From: Allorhizobium undicola ORS 992 = ATCC 700741 | Lineage (GTDB): Bacteria; Pseudomonadota; Alphaproteobacteria; Rhizobiales; Rhizobiaceae | Assembly (NCBI RefSeq): GCF_000621665.1 | Contig: NZ_JHXQ01000005.1 | Location: 62,001-126,000 of the forward strand | DNA: 64,000 nt | Direction: 5' to 3' | Shown: in pieces, positions 63,523 to 64,000 of the stretch | Layout of the letters: each line of letters begins with the position of its first letter | Position numbering within the stretch: the first letter of the stretch is position 1 | Position numbers and translations under genes: made by a program | Notes under the pieces: generated by a model | Seen by the model: only the letters and a program-made list of their open reading frames with translations | Told to the model about the DNA's origin: nothing | Database searches by the model: none

Positions 63523-64000
63523 ATGGCAAAGAAATCAGCGAAAACCACCCCCGCTTTGTTCGACCCAATCCCGCTTGTTCCCGACTTTTCACTGGAAACT
63601 GCGGCGCGAGAGGAGGGTCTCTCGCCCGTTGCAGGCACTGACGAAGCCGGCAGAGGGCCGCTTGCCGGGCCTGTCGTTGCGGCGGCCGTCATTCTCGACC
63701 CGGCAAGAATACCAGCTGGTCTGAACGATTCGAAAAAGCTCTCCCATGCCCGGCGCGAGCTTTTATTTACGGAAATCCTCGATAGCGCGTGCGTGGCTAT
63801 CGCGTCATCCAGCCCGGCCTGTATTGATGCCAGCGATATTCGCAAGGCCAGCCTTGACGCCATGCGCCGTGCCGTCGCGGGCCTCAACATCACCCCCAGA
63901 CTCGTCCTGTGCGATGGCCGCGATGTCCCCCCTGCCCTGCTTTGTCCCGGCAAAGCCATCATCAAAGGCGACGCTCGCTCGCTTTCCATCGCAGCAGCAT
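63523..64000 (+). CDS. rnhB: Ribonuclease HII, N-terminal part, cut by window edge
   Basis: About 159 residues are visible. The active-site Asp and Glu are in [14 protein letters not shown] (Asp40, Glu41), with [12 protein letters not shown] shortly after, and the second Asp in [10 protein letters not shown]. RNase HII cuts RNA-DNA hybrids and single ribonucleotides in DNA. An extra N-terminal stretch of about 35 residues ([20 protein letters not shown]...) is common in rhizobial enzymes. The start at 63523 has GAGAGG just upstream. The gene continues beyond 64000. Confidence 0.93.
   Translation, partial: MAKKSAKTTPALFDPIPLVPDFSLETAAREEGLSPVAGTDEAGRGPLAGPVVAAAVILDPARIPAGLNDSKKLSHARRELLFTEILDSACVAIASSSPACIDASDIRKASLDAMRRAVAGLNITPRLVLCDGRDVPPALLCPGKAIIKGDARSLSIAAA

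Overview
The window looks like chromosome of an alphaproteobacterium of the order Hyphomicrobiales, most likely family Rhizobiaceae. The evidence is high G+C coding DNA, BioM-type and ModABC transporters, a BA14K-family protein, a rhizobial DUF6101-type gene beside ubiA, a DUF1217 flagellar-type repeat protein, several chemoreceptors of the rhizobial type, and intergenic mosaic repeats resembling the rhizobial RIME elements. The genus cannot be fixed from sequence alone.

Layout. Positions 1-11,000 hold the end of a biotin-type ECF ATPase gene, a small conserved protein, three methyl-accepting chemotaxis proteins (MCPs), and the tlyA/rlmD RNA methyltransferase pair. Positions 11,200-18,700 hold an acyl-CoA dehydrogenase/enoyl-CoA hydratase pair, a two-gene operon coding a stand-alone double-Cache sensor and a pentameric ligand-gated ion channel (the most striking item), a ZntB-type transporter, a BA14K protein and a hypothetical protein. 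Positions 18,700-28,300 carry a Rieske oxygenase/reductase pair of the glycine betaine demethylase type (gbcAB), a fourth MCP, an aldehyde dehydrogenase, an MHS-type MFS permease and a degenerate GGDEF protein. Positions 28,300-36,500 carry a Sua5-type tRNA-modification gene, a D-2-hydroxyglutarate dehydrogenase-type flavoprotein coupled to a ModE-like regulator, modABC, and a large DUF1217 protein.

Positions 36,500-46,700 carry housekeeping genes (DUF6101, ubiA, a cyclopropane fatty acid synthase relative, tex, purD), a small secreted protein and a fifth MCP. Positions 46,700-54,700 carry a ParDE toxin-antitoxin pair set between repeats, glyS, an atypical aroA, a DUF4328 membrane protein, glyQ, a small membrane protein and an S49 peptidase. 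Positions 54,700-64,000 carry a TrmN6-type methyltransferase, a polyprenyl diphosphate synthase, a TPR lipo/secretory protein, ispE, moaB, a short glycosyltransferase, a PA0069-type radical SAM protein and the start of rnhB.

Themes. Sensing is prominent: five MCPs with different sensor domains (CHASE3-like, four-helix bundle, dCache, sCache) plus the dCache/channel pair. Molybdenum appears three times (modABC with a palindromic Mo-box-like site, a ModE-like protein, and moaB). Intergenic regions are rich in modular repeats in which a fixed module is joined to palindromes whose sequence differs from copy to copy while base pairing is kept. Two of these have grown into tandem arrays of 52-54 bp units, and one array forms the 3' end of an MCP gene. 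glyS contains an AT-rich in-frame segment quite unlike the rest of the gene. No rRNA, tRNA, complete insertion sequence or CRISPR array was recognised.
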